A stretch of 64,000 nt of DNA. It comes from Saururus chinensis (lineage: Eukaryota; Streptophyta; Magnoliopsida; Piperales; Saururaceae). Location: contig CP141146.1 in NCBI GenBank assembly GCA_035235625.1, forward strand, positions 17,974,501 to 18,038,500. The letters run 5' to 3'. A model generated the notes under the pieces. It made no database searches. It was not told the origin of the DNA and was given only the letters and a program-made list of their open reading frames with translations. The first letter of the stretch is position 1. Each line of letters opens with the position of its first letter. The position numbers and the translations under genes were made by a program. This document shows positions 61,902 to 64,000 of this stretch, in pieces.

Positions 61902-63806
61902 TCTAATACCCCACTTTCTAATTACATCTAACCTAAGGGATTAGAAGTAATTAGTTAATTTTTTTATAAATTTTAGAGGATTTTAGAGGTTGAAACCTCC
62001 GTATATGTGTGGAGCTCAAAGAGACAAGCGTAGCAAATCGAAGAACGCACGAGATGGTCAGGAGCAAAAGTTATGACCTCAGAAAGAATACAATTTAGGA
62101 ATGACATACTTAAAAAGAGTTTGATAAATTTATTTCAGTAGTTTTGTACCAAAAGGCTTATCGATACGATTCCAACGGTACCAAAAATGCGCAAATCCGA
62201 GTTCAGGGTAGAAAGTTACGCGCGTTTGAAGATAAATATTAAAAAAACAAAAAGCAGCATGGTGCATGCACGACAGGCACCGCAAAACCGTGGGTGCACT
62301 GTTGAAATGATGGGCGCCATTGCAAAAACCATGGTGCCATGGTTTTGCCGGGCCGAGACCCTATAATAGGGATTTTCAGGGTGTTTTCAATCCAGAACTT
62401 TGTTTTCTCCGTTTCTGAGCATTTTGAGTTCAATTTAACTAGCTCAAGGGGCGTTCTTACCTAAATTAAGCGTGCTCTACGTTATGGAGGGGCCCTTTCT
62501 TTGAGTTGAAAACTGTATAAGGAGGAAATGTCCCAAGACAAGAAGAGGCCTTGCCCGTCGTCCTAGAGCACCGGAGAAAGAAAAGGGGCCCGTAACAAGA
62601 GGGGATTATGTCCACAGTCGCAAGGCACAACGTGAGAAGCGACCCGGAGTAGGGGAGGCTCTATCCTTCACCAAAGAGCCACCCAGTGAGAGAGTCATCC
62701 CCAAGCTAAGGGGAGGCTCCGTCCACAATTTATAAGCACTGAAAGATAAAAACGTCTCCGGATATAGAGTTGTTCTGTTTGTCACCTCCGAGCACAGAAA
62801 GTCAGAAGAAACTCCAAGAGTGGGGAAGCTTTGTCCACCACCTATGGCCACGGGAAGCCTAAAGTGTCCCAAGTTAAAAAGAGATTTGACCCACCATCCC
62901 TAGACTTGAAAGGAGGATGCTCTGAAGAAACAAACAGCTCTAAACACCACCACTTTCAATGTCTCCTATGAGTAAGTATTTTTGACCTTCTGTTTTAATA
63001 TGAATTTAAGAATATGTATGCATCCTAAGTAGTTAACTTAGGATGTTAAATAACTTATATGCTTGCACATCTTAATTAGTGATAATAATATATTAATTAA
63101 GATGTATAATTTGTTATGATTTCATATCTTCTTATTTGAATTATTTTGTTATGTTTTATCCTATATGATCTAAAGTATCCTGCTATGCTTTGATCTATTG
63201 TGTTTTGATATGCTCTATTTAGATGTGACTAAATGTGACTTGTCTCACTTTGGGATGGAACGAGACATGTGATGTGTTTAGTCTTGCTCTGGGATAGAGC
63301 GAGACGTGTAAATGTGTTATGTTCCGCTCAGTAGTAGAGCGAGATGTGTGATTTCGTTGATTTATTAATTTCTGCTTGAATCCAATAGATTACAAGTTTT
63401 AGTATGACTCCAATTGAATATCAATATATATGTATTTTAAAGTATATAATTTTGTGATGCCTAATGTATGTAATAGCCATTAGGCAAAACTACGTTCGGA
63501 TCCGATCGTATTAGAATAATATTGTAAATGTTATCCAATACATACATAGGCAACCAACAGCAATACAACGTTAGGCCAATCCAAATTAATTATAAGTTTT
63601 ATTTTGATTTACACGCGACGAACTTTGAAGCTTCGTTGTGTGTAGATGAATGTTGCAACTTGAGTCTACGTACAAGGAAGTTTGAAGCTCTGTAGTGCGT
63701 AGATGAACGTTATACCTCTCTCACACATATGATGATTCCTTGTTTAAGGAAGAAAATTTATTTTATTTGAGATTTTCTGGACCCCGGCTCAGGTCGGGGC
63801 GTTACA
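61902..63806 (+). mobile_element. Solo LTR inserted at the very end of another LTR
   Basis: 1,905 bp, from TCTAATACCCCACTTTC (TG changed to TC) to CTCAGGTCGGGGCGTTACA. Flanks are ATTAC on both sides (61897-61901, 63807-63811). No primer site or coding part next to it. The end GGGGCGTTACA is gypsy-like. The interior has a repeated GGAGAAAG/CCCAAG-rich part at 62520-62930. Confidence 0.85.
63220..63352 (+). repeat. Short tandem repeat inside the solo LTR
   Basis: Three diverged units of about 44 bp, each with CT(C/T)TGGGAT(A/G)GA(A/G)CGAGAC-type sequence and GTGTTTAG/GTGTTATG spacers. Confidence 0.75.
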
Positions 63807-63812
63807 ATTACA

Positions 63813-64000
63813 GTAATCTAGTAATTTTTACCCACATAGGTTCCCTCATTGTACTTTACCAATTTATCCTAAAAAAATTTAGCAAAAGTACAATTTTAGA
63901 TTAACCAATGCTGGTTTTTACCCACAATGTTAAACAACGCACTCAAAGCCTTATTATTGTAGTTTCCAAGTTTAGTCTCACTCTCATCCAAGCACATACA
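63813..64000 (-). pseudogene. Copia gag fragment (runs off the window)
   Basis: Minus strand: ETKLGNYNNKALSALFNIVG, then HWLI, TFAKFF, DKLVKYNEGTYVGKNY. This fits the gag capsid pattern of copia elements (NAKA..ALFC.L...E...V..C..AKEIWD.L...EGT..VK). Two stops. It is the 5' continuation of the copia element. Confidence 0.75.

Overview
This is a stretch of plant (angiosperm) nuclear DNA from a large, repeat-rich genome. The evidence is spliced genes with GT-AG introns, plant-specific families (2-oxoglutarate dioxygenase, cytosolic sulfotransferase, lipoxygenase, plant mobile domain), and plant lineages of LTR retrotransposons, CACTA, hAT and Mutator-type DNA elements. I cannot name the species. 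There is one convincing intact gene. The rest is transposons, their remains, and gene fragments.

Layout. 1-831: right arm of a CACTA-type element. 1573-2140: broken sulfotransferase gene. 2490-19915: a tandemly duplicated block (three related copies, A at 2490, B at 11495, C at 14818/17326) separated by two copies of a non-coding hAT-like element. Each hAT copy carries a smaller inverted-repeat element with two tRNA-like sequences; the first was later hit by a 4.7-kb solo LTR (6152-10886) full of short tandem arrays. 21105-22668: intact three-exon Fe(II)/2-oxoglutarate dioxygenase of the ACC-oxidase-homolog type, with a Stowaway-like MITE in its upstream region. 24265-38050: an LTR fragment, a complete small CACTA element (25364-26607), several further CACTA ends and arms, a lipoxygenase gene fragment (30097-30830), and a Ty3/gypsy gag remnant (31426-32215). 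38890-39700: Mutator-like transposase tail followed by a plant mobile domain fragment.

40139 to the window end is one Ty1/copia element on the minus strand, split open by later insertions. A CACTA element (42025-56457, target duplication GTT) sits in its pol. A Ty3/gypsy element (42787-53133) sits in the CACTA. A solo LTR (48629-51463, duplication AAAAT) sits in the gypsy leader. Separate solo LTRs lie in the copia integrase (56651-58471, duplication CTAGG) and at 61902-63806 (duplication ATTAC). In two cases the copia reading frame continues across the insertion when the insert and one target duplication are ignored, which fixes the order of events.

Nothing here looks like a cellular pathway or a new multi-gene system. 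The most interesting items are the well-resolved nest, the shared sequence between the duplicated block and the dioxygenase upstream region, the in-frame stop-free first intron, the tRNA-like pair inside an inverted-repeat element, the modular CACTA arrays, and a small acidic reading frame upstream of a gypsy gag. All calls come from reading the sequence; no database search or alignment was run, and boundaries given as approximate could shift by tens of bases.
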